A DNA stretch of 47,041 nt, taken from assembly GCA_947627765.1 (NCBI GenBank), contig CANQXA010000013.1, positions 1-47,041 of the forward strand. Direction: 5' to 3'. Position 1 is the first letter of the stretch, and each line of letters begins with the position of its first letter. Below are positions 16,087 through 24,875 of this stretch, in pieces. The translations under genes and the position numbers were made by a program. The DNA is from an uncultured Clostridia bacterium (GTDB taxonomy: Bacteria > Bacillota > Clostridia > Christensenellales > Borkfalkiaceae). The notes under the pieces were generated by a model. It did no database searches, was not told the DNA's origin, and worked only from the letters and a program-made list of their open reading frames with translations.

Positions 16087-16476
16087 ATGACAGCATTTAC
16101 GGACGTCGTCGCCGCGCTCATCGTGCGGGGGGACAAATTTCTGATCTGCAAGAGACCCGCCCACAAGGCGCGGGGCGGGCTCTGGGAATTCGCCGGCGGC
16201 AAGACCGAGCCCGGCGAGACCAAAGAGGAGGCGCTCGTGCGGGAGTGCCGCGAGGAGCTCGGCGTCTTTCTCACGGTCGGAGAAGTCTTTGCCGAGGTCG
16301 AGCACGTCTATCCCGACCTCAAAGTGCGGCTGACCGTCTTTCGGGCGGAGACGGCGGACGAACCCAAGCGGATCGAGCACGAAGAGCTCCGCTTCATCAC
16401 GCCCGCGGAGATCCCGCTCTACGAATTCTGCCCCGCCGACCGTCCCATCCTCGAAAAATTGCAAAGGGAGCTGTAG
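16087..16476 (+). CDS. Nudix hydrolase, MutT/8-oxo-dGTP diphosphatase-like
   Basis: 129 aa, the size of MutT. The Nudix box is complete at residues 37-60: GGKTEPGETKEEALVRECREELGV fits G-x5-E-x7-R-E-U-x-E-E-x-G-U. The N-terminal VVAALIVRGDKFLICKRP and GLWEFAGGK are typical of MutT enzymes that hydrolyse 8-oxo-dGTP and prevent A-to-C errors, but CTP- or other NTP-specific paralogues look alike. It has its own promoter and terminator, so it is monocistronic. An in-frame upstream GTG is rejected because ATG 16087 has an ideal AAAGGAGA. Confidence 0.85.
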   Translation: MTAFTDVVAALIVRGDKFLICKRPAHKARGGLWEFAGGKTEPGETKEEALVRECREELGVFLTVGEVFAEVEHVYPDLKVRLTVFRAETADEPKRIEHEELRFITPAEIPLYEFCPADRPILEKLQREL

Positions 16477-16490
16477 ATCCGCTCCCTTTT
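16466..16490 (+). terminator. Terminator overlapping the mutT stop
   Basis: GGGAGC / GCTCCC stem with a 9-base loop followed by TTTT. The left arm includes the last codons of the mutT-like gene. It lies between convergent mutT and rqcH. Confidence 0.75.
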
Positions 16491-16491
16491 C

Positions 16492-18132
16492 TCATTCGGC
16501 TTTTTGCGGGTCGCCCGCAAGCGTGACGGACTGCGTATAGGTGACGAAGCCCGCCTTGCACCCCTTCGGCTTTTTGACGTATTTGACCCGCGTACAGCTC
16601 ACGGGTACGACGTCGCCGTGGGCGTCCGAGTAGCGCGCCGCAATCGCGGCGGCGAAGGCGAGCACGTCCTCGGGGGGCTCCTTTCCCTCCGTCTTGACGA
16701 TGACGTGGCAGGAATGATACCGCTCGGCGTGTAGCCAGAGGTCGTCGGGCGAGGCGGAGCGGACGAGACGGTCGTTCTGCAAGTTGTTCCGCCCCGCGAA
16801 GATGCGGAACCCCTGCCGTTCGAAGGCGCGGTAGGGGATCTCGGGCTTTTGGCGCTTGCCCCGTCCCTTTTCCGCGGGTTTGATGAGTTGCGCTTCGCCC
16901 AGTTCCTCTTCGAGCGCGGCGAGGTCGTCCGCCGTCTCCGCCGAGAGGACCGCCGCGTTCAAACTTCCGAGGTAGTCGAGTTCGGCGCGCGTCTCCTCCT
17001 CCTGCGGGGCGATCGTCTCGAGCGTGCGCTTCTGTTTCCGGTACCGTTTGAAGTAGCTCTGCGCGTTCTCGGCGGGGGTGAGACGCTCGTCGAGGGCGAT
17101 TTTAATTGTCGTGCCGTCGTACCAATTCTCGAGCTCGGCGCCCTTCATGCCCCGCGTGAGCGCATAGAGATTGGCGGTGAGGAGCTCTCCCTTGATCCGG
17201 TTTTGCTCGCACCCTTCGCATTCCTTGCGCTTTTGGAGGACGGCGGAAAGCCGCTTCTCGTGCTTTTTGACGGAGGCGGAGACGGCGGCAAGGAGCTTCC
17301 TCTTCCGCCCCTCGAAAGACTTCTGCGCCCGCCGCTCCCCATAGAAATAGGTCTGCGCTTCCGAGAGCGTTTCAAAGGGGATCCCTTGGTCTCCCCGCGC
17401 ACAGAAATCGACCGCGGCGCCGTCCCGTATGACCACGCGCGGGCATACCATGTCCGAGAACAGGTATGCAAGAAGGTGGTCACGAAGGTCTCCGCCCGCA
17501 AAGGAGGAGGCGATCTCCTCCGCGGTGGAAGGCGCGAGCCCGGAGACGCGCGTAAAGAGGAAATGCCCGAGATCGCCCGAGGCGTTTTGAAGGACTTCCC
17601 CGAGCGAAGGGTCGAGCGGGGAGACTTTGCCCTCCTGCGGCGCGGGCGGCGCGTAGGGGACGCCCGGGAAGATCATGCGCTTGGCGTTGGTATCGAGAGA
17701 GGTCGTTTTGAGGGCGCCGAGGATGACGCCCTTCTCGTCGAGCAGGATGAGATTGGAGTATTTGCCCATGATCTCGGCATAGAGATCGCGTTCGGCGGCG
17801 GAGAAATCGCTCCCCGAAAAGAAGCGGAAGCGGAGGATCCGTTCGAACCCGACGAGCTCCACGCCCGTGATCTCCGCGCCCTGCAAGTGCTTCCTGAGCA
17901 GCATACAGAAATTGGGCGCGACGAGGGGGACGGGCGTCTCCGTCCGCTCGAAATAGGCGCCGCAATCGGAGGCGTTTGTGTTGAGCGTGAGTTTGACGGT
18001 GCGCCGTCCGGTGTATATAAGAAGAGAGACTTCGTCCTTGGAGGGTTGTACGATCTTGTTGACGTGCCCCCCGCGGAGCTCTTCGTTCAGTTCTTTTGCG
18101 ATCAATCGCAGGGTAAAGGCGTCTTGCGGCAT
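16492..18132 (-). CDS. rqcH: RqcH (Rqc2 homologue, NFACT protein of ribosome quality control)
   Basis: RqcH binds stalled 50S-peptidyl-tRNA complexes and recruits tRNA-Ala to add C-terminal Ala tails that mark the peptide for ClpXP and other proteases; clpP and clpX lie just downstream on the other strand. 546 aa, usual length. NFACT-N (MPQDAFTLRLIAKELNEEL..., NFCMLLRKHLQGA), central coiled coil (about 270-420), and NFACT-R (DDLWLHAERYHSCHVIVK). The key Asp97-Arg98 pair of RqcH/Rqc2 is Glu97-Arg98 here (VGFERILRF). ATG 18132 chosen for the family-like MPQDAFTLR start. Promoter TTTACA-17-TATAAT at 18157-18185. Confidence 0.93.
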   Translation of the reverse strand: MPQDAFTLRLIAKELNEELRGGHVNKIVQPSKDEVSLLIYTGRRTVKLTLNTNASDCGAYFERTETPVPLVAPNFCMLLRKHLQGAEITGVELVGFERILRFRFFSGSDFSAAERDLYAEIMGKYSNLILLDEKGVILGALKTTSLDTNAKRMIFPGVPYAPPAPQEGKVSPLDPSLGEVLQNASGDLGHFLFTRVSGLAPSTAEEIASSFAGGDLRDHLLAYLFSDMVCPRVVIRDGAAVDFCARGDQGIPFETLSEAQTYFYGERRAQKSFEGRKRKLLAAVSASVKKHEKRLSAVLQKRKECEGCEQNRIKGELLTANLYALTRGMKGAELENWYDGTTIKIALDERLTPAENAQSYFKRYRKQKRTLETIAPQEEETRAELDYLGSLNAAVLSAETADDLAALEEELGEAQLIKPAEKGRGKRQKPEIPYRAFERQGFRIFAGRNNLQNDRLVRSASPDDLWLHAERYHSCHVIVKTEGKEPPEDVLAFAAAIAARYSDAHGDVVPVSCTRVKYVKKPKGCKAGFVTYTQSVTLAGDPQKAE

Positions 18133-18156
18133 ATACGGACCTCGTGATTCGCCCCC

Positions 18157-18185
18157 ATTATACCGCAAAATCCGAAAATTGTAAA
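18157..18185 (-). promoter_or_regulatory. Promoter of rqcH
   Basis: Minus strand TTTACA (18180-18185), 17-base spacer, TATAAT (18157-18162). The -10 is 25 bases before ATG 18132. On the plus strand the neighbouring tig promoter uses an extended -10, TGGTAAAAT, ending at 18223. Confidence 0.85.
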
Positions 18186-18263
18186 CAAAAACGCTTTCCT
18201 TTTATCCGCGGGTATGGTAAAATAGATAGAACGAAATCAACCGATCAGGAGTGAACGATCATC

Positions 18264-19565
18264 ATGAAGTATGAAACAGCAACCGCCGAGAAGAGTACCG
18301 TAAAGGTCACCATGAAGTTCGACGCCGAAGAATGGACCGCGGCGAACGACCGCGCGTACCGCGAGAACCGCCATAAGTACGCCGTCAACGGCTTCCGCAA
18401 GGGCAAGGCGCCCAAGTATATCCTCGAGATGTACTACGGGAAGGGCTTATTCTATGAAGCCGCCCTCAACCTGCTCTTTCAGGACCACTACGGCGAGATC
18501 CTCGAAAAGGAGCATGAGAATTTTACCGCGGTGGGCGATCCCGAAGTCGCGCTCGGCGAGGACTTCTCGGAGGAGAACATCGTCCTCGTGGCGACGGTGC
18601 CCGTAAAGCCCGACGTCACCCTCGGCGCTTACAAGGGTATAAAAATTCCCAAGTATGAGTATAATGTTACGGACGCCGACGTAGACGCCGAGCTCGACCG
18701 CATCCGTTCCCGCTTTTCCAAGAGCGAAGAGGTTTCGGACCGTCCCGCACAGCTCAACGATACCGTCACGATCGACTTCGTCGGCAAGGCAGACGGCAAG
18801 GAGTTCGAGGGCGGCACGGCGTACGGCTACGACCTCAAACTCGGCTCGGGGCAGTTCATCCCCGGCTTCGAGGAGAAAGTCGTGGGCATGACGGTCGGCG
18901 AGACGAAGGATCTCGACGTCGTCTTCCCCGAGGACTATCAGGCGGAAAACCTCAAAGGCAAGCCCGCCGTCTTCACCGTCACCCTTCACAAGATCACCGA
19001 GCAGAAATTGCCCGAATGGAATCAGGAGCTCTTGGACAAGCTGAAAGCGGAGAGCCTCGAAGAGTACACCGCCAAAGTGCGCGCAAGATTGGAAGAAACC
19101 GCCAAGATGCGCTCCCGCGACGCGACCGAGAACGCCATTCTCAACGAGATCGCGAAGACTTCCTCCGCCGAGATCCCCGACGCGATGATCGACATGGAGG
19201 AGGAGATGTCCCTCCGCCGTCTCGAGCAGAATCTCATGAACCAGGGGATCGGTCTGAACGATTATCTCAACTATCTCGGCACCACCCGCGAGGAGTATAA
19301 GAAGAATTTCGAGGAAGACGCCAAGCTCTCCGTTTTGAAACAGCTCATCGTCGGCAAGATCATCGAGACGGAAGGCATCGCGGCGACCGAAGAGGAGATC
19401 GACGCACGGATCGCGGAGCAAGCCGCCTCGATCGGCAAGGAAGCCGCGGGCTATAAGGAAACGCTCGACCCCCGCCAGCTCGAGTATATCGAAAACGACA
19501 TCAAGGTGGTCAAACTGTTCGACTTCCTCATGGCGAACAACGAAATGGTCAAACCGGAGGAATAA
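18264..19565 (+). CDS. tig: Trigger factor (ribosome-associated chaperone/prolyl isomerase)
   Basis: Binds at the ribosomal exit tunnel and folds nascent chains. 433 aa, full length. The N-terminal ribosome-binding signature GFRKGKAPKYI is at residues 43-53 (family GFRxGKxP). The PPIase domain lies at about 165-245 (NDTVTIDFVGKADGKEFEGG, GSGQFIPGFEEKVVGMTVGETKDL) and the helical C-terminal chaperone arms follow. AGGAG precedes ATG 18264. It is the first gene of tig-clpP-clpX, a common bacterial order; clpP starts 3 bases after the tig stop. Confidence 0.97.
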   Translation: MKYETATAEKSTVKVTMKFDAEEWTAANDRAYRENRHKYAVNGFRKGKAPKYILEMYYGKGLFYEAALNLLFQDHYGEILEKEHENFTAVGDPEVALGEDFSEENIVLVATVPVKPDVTLGAYKGIKIPKYEYNVTDADVDAELDRIRSRFSKSEEVSDRPAQLNDTVTIDFVGKADGKEFEGGTAYGYDLKLGSGQFIPGFEEKVVGMTVGETKDLDVVFPEDYQAENLKGKPAVFTVTLHKITEQKLPEWNQELLDKLKAESLEEYTAKVRARLEETAKMRSRDATENAILNEIAKTSSAEIPDAMIDMEEEMSLRRLEQNLMNQGIGLNDYLNYLGTTREEYKKNFEEDAKLSVLKQLIVGKIIETEGIAATEEEIDARIAEQAASIGKEAAGYKETLDPRQLEYIENDIKVVKLFDFLMANNEMVKPEE

Positions 19566-19568
19566 TCC

Positions 19569-20159
19569 ATGGAAAGAAACGTGCTCATCCCCTATGTCGT
19601 CGAGAGGACCTCGGGCGGCGAGAGAAGTTACGATCTCTATTCCCGTCTCTTGGAGGACCGCATCATCTTCCTCTCGGGGGAGATCGACGACGCGACGGCG
19701 AACACCGTCGTGGCACAGCTCATCTATCTTGAAGGGAAGGATCCCACGAAGGACGTCTGTCTCTACATCAACAGCCCGGGCGGTTCGGTCACCGCGGGGA
19801 TGGCGATCTACGACACGATGAACTATATCAAGTGCGACGTCTCCACGATCTGCATCGGCATGGCGGCGTCGATGGGCGCATTCCTGCTCGCCGCAGGGGC
19901 GAAAGGGAAGCGCTACGCCCTCAAAAACAGCGAGATCATGATCCACCAGCCGCTCGGCGGGGCACAGGGTCAGGCGAGCGACATCAAGATCCAGGCGGAG
20001 CACATCCTCCGTATCAAGGATAAGATGACCCGCATTCTCGCGGAGAACACGGGGAAGCCCTACGAGACCATCGCCCGCGATACCGACCGCGACAATTATC
20101 TCACCGCGGACGAGGCGAGGGAATACGGCTTGATCGACCGCGTGTATATCAAACGCTAA
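19569..20159 (+). CDS. clpP: ATP-dependent Clp protease proteolytic subunit
   Basis: Serine protease that forms the two-ring 14-mer chamber served by ClpX and other ATPases. 196 aa. The catalytic triad is visible: Ser101 in GMAASMGAF, His126 in [11 protein letters not shown], Asp about 175 in [19 protein letters not shown] and the N-terminal IPYVVERT are standard. It starts 3 bases after tig, and the GGAGG used for initiation lies within the end of tig. clpX follows after an 86-base gap that contains an ACCATGTCCG motif on the minus strand (20195) and no terminator. Confidence 0.98.
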   Translation: MERNVLIPYVVERTSGGERSYDLYSRLLEDRIIFLSGEIDDATANTVVAQLIYLEGKDPTKDVCLYINSPGGSVTAGMAIYDTMNYIKCDVSTICIGMAASMGAFLLAAGAKGKRYALKNSEIMIHQPLGGAQGQASDIKIQAEHILRIKDKMTRILAENTGKPYETIARDTDRDNYLTADEAREYGLIDRVYIKR

Positions 20160-20245
20160 ACTGAGGTTTCAATCGGCTTCCGAGCCCTATGTTTCGGACA
20201 TGGTATGGGGGAAAACGCCCGCCGTACCTTTCAGGGAGAACGATC

Positions 20246-21478
20246 ATGGCAAAATACGAACAGCGCTGTTCCTTCTGTGGGAAGGAAAAAGCGAAGACCA
20301 AAAAGCTCATTTCGGGGCCCGACGGCGTCGCCATCTGCGACGAGTGCGTCGAACTTTGCCGCGACATGATGGCAAAGGCGCCCTCCAATTCCGCCGCCGA
20401 AAAAGTGGAACTCAAAAAGCCCGCGGAGATCAAGCGCGAGCTCGACGAGTATATCATCGGGCAGGATAAGGCGAAGCGCGTGCTTTCCGTTGCCGTCTAC
20501 AACCATTATAAGCGCATCAACGCGATGGCGGAATCCAAGGGCGACGACACGGTGGAGATCGAAAAGAGCAACATTCTTCTGCTCGGTCCCACGGGCAGCG
20601 GGAAGACGCTTCTCGCGCGCACGCTTGCGAAAATTCTGAACGTCCCCTTTGCGACGAGCGACGCTACGACGCTCACCGAGGCGGGATATGTCGGCGAAGA
20701 CGTCGAAAACATCCTCTTGAAGCTCATCCAGAACGCCGACTACGACATCGAGAAGGCGCAGAGGGGCATCATCTATATCGATGAGATCGATAAGATCGCG
20801 CGGAAGGGGGAGAACGTCTCGATCACGCGCGACGTATCTGGCGAGGGCGTCCAGCAGGCGCTCCTTAAAATCATCGAGAGCACCGTCGCCAACGTCCCCC
20901 CGCAGGGCGGCAGAAAGCACCCCCAGCAGGACTGTATGCGCATCGACACCACCAATATCCTCTTCATCTGCGGCGGCGCGTTCGTCGGGCTGGACCGCAT
21001 CGTCGGCGCGCGCAAGGATGATTCGGCGCTCGGCTTCGGCGGCAAGGTGAAGATGGGCGAGAACGAAGTGGATTACTCCCTCCTCGACGACGTAAAGCCG
21101 CAGGATCTGACCAAGTTCGGGCTGATCCCCGAATTCGTGGGGCGCATTCCCATCGTCGTCTCCCTTCAGGCGCTCGACGAGGACGCCCTCGTCAGCATTC
21201 TGACCCAACCCCGCAACGCCATCATCAAGCAGTACCAAAAATTGGTCGGATTGGACGGCGTCAAGCTCACCGTGGAGGACGGCGCCGTGCGCGAGATCGC
21301 CGATACCGCCATCCGCCTGAAAACGGGCGCCCGCGGGCTCCGCACCATCATCGAAGGGATCATGACGGACGTCATGTTCGATATCCCCACGGAGAAGAAC
21401 GTGGAGGAAGTGATCATCACGCGCGAATGCGTATCGGACGGAGCGAAGCCCCGCCTCGTCTACAAGAAGAGCGCATAA
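20246..21478 (+). CDS. clpX: ATP-dependent Clp protease ATP-binding subunit ClpX
   Basis: AAA+ unfoldase that feeds substrates to ClpP. 410 aa. N-terminal zinc finger CSFCGKEK...CDECVELC (residues 8-37), Walker A GPTGSGKT (about 115), Walker [13 protein letters not shown], the RKHPQQDC region, and the [12 protein letters not shown] sensor segment. ATG 20246 has AGGGAG 9 bases upstream and gives the usual [12 protein letters not shown] start; an earlier in-frame ATG at 20189 would add an unrelated 19-residue leader. A strong terminator follows. Confidence 0.97.
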   Translation: MAKYEQRCSFCGKEKAKTKKLISGPDGVAICDECVELCRDMMAKAPSNSAAEKVELKKPAEIKRELDEYIIGQDKAKRVLSVAVYNHYKRINAMAESKGDDTVEIEKSNILLLGPTGSGKTLLARTLAKILNVPFATSDATTLTEAGYVGEDVENILLKLIQNADYDIEKAQRGIIYIDEIDKIARKGENVSITRDVSGEGVQQALLKIIESTVANVPPQGGRKHPQQDCMRIDTTNILFICGGAFVGLDRIVGARKDDSALGFGGKVKMGENEVDYSLLDDVKPQDLTKFGLIPEFVGRIPIVVSLQALDEDALVSILTQPRNAIIKQYQKLVGLDGVKLTVEDGAVREIADTAIRLKTGARGLRTIIEGIMTDVMFDIPTEKNVEEVIITRECVSDGAKPRLVYKKSA

Positions 21479-21490
21479 AAAATACAAAAA

Positions 21491-21525
21491 AAGCCGCTCC
21501 GCGACCTCGTCGCGGAGCGGCTTTC
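21491..21525 (+). terminator. Terminator of tig-clpP-clpX
   Basis: 15-bp perfect stem AAGCCGCTCCGCGAC / GTCGCGGAGCGGCTT with a 3-base loop, preceded by an A-run and followed by T, so it may serve ung from the other side too. An ACCATGTCCG motif begins 16 bases later (21541). Confidence 0.9.
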
Positions 21526-21573
21526 ACGTTGTACGGCACTACCATGTCCGAAAGAGAGGGCTATAAACGTCTC

Positions 21574-22242
21574 TCAATCGGAGAGATCCCAGTCGATGGG
21601 GGAGATCCCCGCGCCGCCGAGATAGGCGTTGGCCTTGGAGAAGTGGCGGCAGCCGAAAAATCCGTTGTACGCCGAGAGGGGAGAGGGGTGCGCGCATTCG
21701 AGAACGAGGTGCTTCGTCCCATCGATGAGGGACTTCTTCCTGCGCGCGTTCCCGCCCCAGAGGAGGAAGACGAGATGTTCCTTTTCGCGGGATAGAAGTT
21801 CGATCACGCTGTCCGTAAACCAGCTCCACCCGCAGTTCGCGTGCGAATTCGCGCGGTGTTCCCGCACCGAAAGGGAGGCGTTGAGAAGGAGCACGCCCTC
21901 CCGCGCCCATTTTGTGAGGTCGCCCGAACGGGGCGGGGGAAATCCGAGGTCGTCTTTGAGCTCTTTGAACATATTTTGCAGAGAGGGCGGAATGGGAACG
22001 CCCGCCTTCACCGAGAAGCAGAGCCCGTGCGCCTGCCCCGGTTCGTGATAGGGATCCTGCCCGAGGAGCACCGCCTTCACGCAACTGTACGGCGTATAGC
22101 GGAAGCAGTTATAGAGGTCGTACATATCGGGGTAGACGACGTAGTGCGAGTATTCGTATTTCAGAAATTCGCGGATCTTTTTGTACCGTTCGTCGCCGAA
22201 GAGGGGCGCGAGAACTTCGTTCCAATCGCCGAGATCGATCAT
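21574..22242 (-). CDS. ung: Uracil-DNA glycosylase, family 1
   Basis: Removes uracil from DNA at the first step of base excision repair. 222 aa. Motif A GQDPYHEPGQAHGLCFSV (about residues 61-78, catalytic Asp) and motif B HPSPLSAYNGFFGCRHF with the catalytic His, plus LLLNASLSVREH, are all canonical. ATG 22242 overlaps the luxS stop as ATGA, so translation is coupled; the long upstream in-frame extension lies inside luxS and is rejected. Confidence 0.97.
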   Translation of the reverse strand: MIDLGDWNEVLAPLFGDERYKKIREFLKYEYSHYVVYPDMYDLYNCFRYTPYSCVKAVLLGQDPYHEPGQAHGLCFSVKAGVPIPPSLQNMFKELKDDLGFPPPRSGDLTKWAREGVLLLNASLSVREHRANSHANCGWSWFTDSVIELLSREKEHLVFLLWGGNARRKKSLIDGTKHLVLECAHPSPLSAYNGFFGCRHFSKANAYLGGAGISPIDWDLSD

Positions 22243-22667
22243 AAATTCTCCAATATTGTAAGATATTTCCGCAGTTCCTCTTTTGCGCCCGCGAGGTCGT
22301 GTTCGAGGTAGTTTCCGCACTCCTCCCGTTTGGCGCCCGGCACCTCTTCGAGCGAGAGGGCTACGGGAATGCACGCTTTGAGGAGCGCGAGCACGTCGTC
22401 ATAGTCCAAACGGACGGTGAGAAGATAAAATCCCGTGCGGCAACCCATCGGCCCGAAGTAGACGATGTTCTCCTTTTCGCGGCTGTTGCGGAGGACGGTC
22501 GCCATCATATGCTCTACCGAATGGAGGGCGGCGGGAGAGATGAAATCCCCCGCGTTGGGCTTTTTGAAGCGGAGATCGAAGGTCGTCACTCCGTTTGCGG
22601 GAGGGAAGGGATGCAACCCCGGTTGAAGCGCGTCGTGATTTTTTTGAAAGGAAGCGATCTTTTCCAT
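22239..22667 (-). CDS. luxS: S-ribosylhomocysteine lyase LuxS
   Basis: Cleaves S-ribosylhomocysteine to homocysteine and DPD, the AI-2 precursor. 142 aa, about 10-15 shorter than many LuxS proteins. Metal ligands His49 and His53 (ALHSVEHMMA), Cys117 (KREECGNYLEHDL) and the catalytic Cys76 (GPMGCRTGFY) are present; the usual H-T-x-E-H is H-S-V-E-H here. With mtnN 148 bases upstream on the same strand it completes the two-step SAH detoxification route. No promoter is evident between them, so luxS-ung is probably read through from mtnN. Confidence 0.95.
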   Translation of the reverse strand: MEKIASFQKNHDALQPGLHPFPPANGVTTFDLRFKKPNAGDFISPAALHSVEHMMATVLRNSREKENIVYFGPMGCRTGFYLLTVRLDYDDVLALLKACIPVALSLEEVPGAKREECGNYLEHDLAGAKEELRKYLTILENL

Positions 22668-22689
22668 ATGGTTTGGTCCTTTGATTGAA

Positions 22690-22800
22690 GAAGGGCGCCC
22701 ACCCCCTTAGTCCCCCTCCCGAGGAGGGGGTTCTGTTTTACCCTCTCCTGTGGGAAGGGGCATCTTTTTACCCTCTCCGTGGGAGAGGGGTAGGGGTGTG
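22690..22800. repeat. REP-like cluster of three GC-rich hairpins between mtnN and luxS
   Basis: Three successive short hairpins: CCCTCCCGAGGAGGG, CCCTCTCCTGTGGGAAGGGG and CCCTCTCCGTGGGAGAGGG, each followed by T-rich spacers. The whole block is roughly an inverted repeat (left CCCACCCCCTTAGTCCCCC, right GGGGTAGGGGTGTGGGG), as in BIME-type paired REP sequences. No coding capacity. It may modulate read-through from mtnN to luxS. Confidence 0.6.
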
Positions 22801-22814
22801 GGGCGGGTTCCGAT

Positions 22815-23471
22815 TTACTCCAAACTGTCCAAGATTTCTTGCAGGCGGGATTTTAGTTCGAGCAGGGCGCGCTTGCAGTTCATGCGGAACTGTTCGGTCG
22901 TCGAACCCAAACCGTACACGTCGGAGACCGCCTTCACCGCGGCAAAGGGTACGCCCGCATACTTGCAGACCTCGGCGATCGCCCCTCCTTCCATCTCGCG
23001 GATGTCGCACCCGAGCGAGAGAAGAAGAGAATGGTCGGCGGGGGAGTCGTTGAAGCGGTCCCCCGTTCCGAGCGCACGGCGGGGATAGGGGAGCGGGGGG
23101 CAGAAGAGGGGCAGAAAGTTCTCCGTCTCGCCGTCGAGCGTGCCGATGGGAAGCCCGTTGAGCTGGGTGCAATCGAAATCGTATTGCACCGCTTTTTCGA
23201 TGAGATAGACGTCGCCGACCTCGGTCGTCTCGGGGTTTAAGCCTCCCGCCGCGCCGAAGTTCAAAAGGACGTCTGCGCCCGTTTGAATGGCGGCGCATGC
23301 GCCCGCCGCGGCATTGACTTTCCCCACGCCGCAGGTGACGAGGACGACGTCATGCCCGAACGCCTTGCCGAAATGCACCGTCTTTCCGAATACCGTCTTA
23401 CTGTTTTCGATCTCCATTTGATCGAGCAAAATTTCCGCTTCGCTGTCCGTGGCAATGACGCAACCGATCAT
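22815..23471 (-). CDS. mtnN: 5'-methylthioadenosine/S-adenosylhomocysteine nucleosidase
   Basis: Hydrolyses SAH and MTA, giving S-ribosylhomocysteine for LuxS. 218 aa. PNP/UDP-phosphorylase fold: CVIATDSEAEIL start, VTCGVGKVNAAAGACAAI, LLNFGAAGGLNP, the substrate-binding DIREMEGGAIAEVCKYAGVPFAAVKAVSD with its catalytic Asp in AVSD. It has a promoter -10 TATAAT about 25 bases before ATG and AAAGAGGTG as ribosome site. Next to luxS in the same direction. Confidence 0.93.
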   Translation of the reverse strand: MIGCVIATDSEAEILLDQMEIENSKTVFGKTVHFGKAFGHDVVLVTCGVGKVNAAAGACAAIQTGADVLLNFGAAGGLNPETTEVGDVYLIEKAVQYDFDCTQLNGLPIGTLDGETENFLPLFCPPLPYPRRALGTGDRFNDSPADHSLLLSLGCDIREMEGGAIAEVCKYAGVPFAAVKAVSDVYGLGSTTEQFRMNCKRALLELKSRLQEILDSLE

Positions 23472-23572
23472 AATACACCTCTTTTTCTATTATAACAGCT
23501 TTTGGCGGATTTGGCAATCAAACGAATACTTCTTTTTGCGAATGGCAAAACTTTCCGCACAAGGAGGATCCG

Positions 23573-24820
23573 ATGAATCCGTTTGAATTGAAGCCGCAGA
23601 AGGCGGAAAAGATTTTTACTTCGTGGAACAAAGTTTTGGTCAAGCCCTACGATAAGAATACCGTCGATCCCTACACCCGTACCCGCGTGATCCTCATGTC
23701 GGGCACGGAATTCGAGAGCGTCCGCCTCTCCAATTCCTTTACGAGGATGTGCGCGAACAACGACGTCAGGCGGCGGCTCGCCGTAATGCGCCGCGGGGAA
23801 CAGATCCAGCAGAAGCGGGTGGCGAGCCTCAAACCCGCCAACGAGAGCATTTTGGAGCATACGATCGGCTACGAACAGCTCGCCGTCGATCTCACCGCCA
23901 ATCTCGCCGTGACCGAGAAGAATTCCTACGTCAAGAAACAGCTCGACTTCGCGCTCCTCGAGGACTTCGACCACCTCTACCGCTATGCCGACCTCATGGA
24001 GCTCGAAAAGGGCGGCGATCCCAAGCGGCTTGTCGGAAGTTACACCGAGATCATGCCGGGGCGCCCCACGGTCGCCGAGTACCGCCATCCCGCCGACGAC
24101 GTCAATTTCTATATCAACTGCTACCTCAACGACCTCAAAACCAAGCTCAACATCAACATCATCACGGGCGCCGAACAGCAGACGATGAACTTCTATATGA
24201 ACGTCGCCAACCTGTACGCGTCCCCCCTCGGAAGGAAGCTCTACAACGAGATCGCGATGATCGAAGAACAGCACGTCACGGGCTACGGGAGCTTAAAGGA
24301 CCCTACCATGTCCGAATGGGAGAGCTTGCTGATGAATGAGTACACCGAATGCTACCTCTACTATTCCTGCTATGAAGACGAGAAGGACGAGCGCATCAAG
24401 GCGATCTGGGAACAGCACTTCGAGGAGGAAGTTTCCCACCTTCACGAGGCGGCGGCGATGCTCGAAACGTACTACGGAAAAGTTTGGCAGCAGGTCCTGC
24501 CCGAGGGTGGAGAATTCCCCGAACTGCTGAAATTCCGCCCGCAGAAGGAGTATATCCGCGAGATCTTGAAGAGCGTGCGGCTCACGGGCGTCGAGGAGGG
24601 CTGGGAACAGCTCGACAAAGTCCCCGATACCTTCCGCTACTTCGGCTACAACTCCAAGATCAACGGAAAACCCGCGCAGGTGGGGACGCATACCGTCATC
24701 GAAAAGGCGATTTTGAGCCTCGGGCAGGACTACCGCATCCAAAACGCCGACCATCCCATCAAGGCGCTTGCCGACCGCAAGAAGGACAACATCGACGTCG
24801 CCCGCGTCAAGGGGAAATAA
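23573..24820 (+). CDS. Ferritin-like diiron protein of unknown role
   Basis: 415 aa, all-helical. Three Glu-x-x-His pairs are visible: LEHTIGYEQLAVDL (about residue 93), AMIEEQHVTGYG (about 228) and FEEEVSHLHEAA (about 284), the spacing of a four-helix diiron site in the ferritin/rubrerythrin superfamily; MNEYTECYLYYSC supplies a further Glu. It is much longer than rubrerythrin (about 190 aa) and has no CxxC rubredoxin domain. The N-terminal 85 and C-terminal 110 residues are extra. AAGGAGG precedes ATG 23573. Monocistronic with a strong terminator. Possible peroxide or iron handling is inference only. It carries one ACCATGTCCG motif (24305). Confidence 0.75.
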   Translation: MNPFELKPQKAEKIFTSWNKVLVKPYDKNTVDPYTRTRVILMSGTEFESVRLSNSFTRMCANNDVRRRLAVMRRGEQIQQKRVASLKPANESILEHTIGYEQLAVDLTANLAVTEKNSYVKKQLDFALLEDFDHLYRYADLMELEKGGDPKRLVGSYTEIMPGRPTVAEYRHPADDVNFYINCYLNDLKTKLNINIITGAEQQTMNFYMNVANLYASPLGRKLYNEIAMIEEQHVTGYGSLKDPTMSEWESLLMNEYTECYLYYSCYEDEKDERIKAIWEQHFEEEVSHLHEAAAMLETYYGKVWQQVLPEGGEFPELLKFRPQKEYIREILKSVRLTGVEEGWEQLDKVPDTFRYFGYNSKINGKPAQVGTHTVIEKAILSLGQDYRIQNADHPIKALADRKKDNIDVARVKGK

Positions 24821-24833
24821 CGATCAAAAAAGA

Positions 24834-24867
24834 TCCGCGCCGCACGGCTTGCCGTGCGGCGCGGAAT
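24834..24867. terminator. Bidirectional terminator between the ferritin-like gene and pdxK
   Basis: 14-bp stem TCCGCGCCGCACGG / CCGTGCGGCGCGGA with a short loop, A-run upstream and T-rich end, between convergent genes. Confidence 0.88.
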
Positions 24868-24875
24868 TTATCGGT

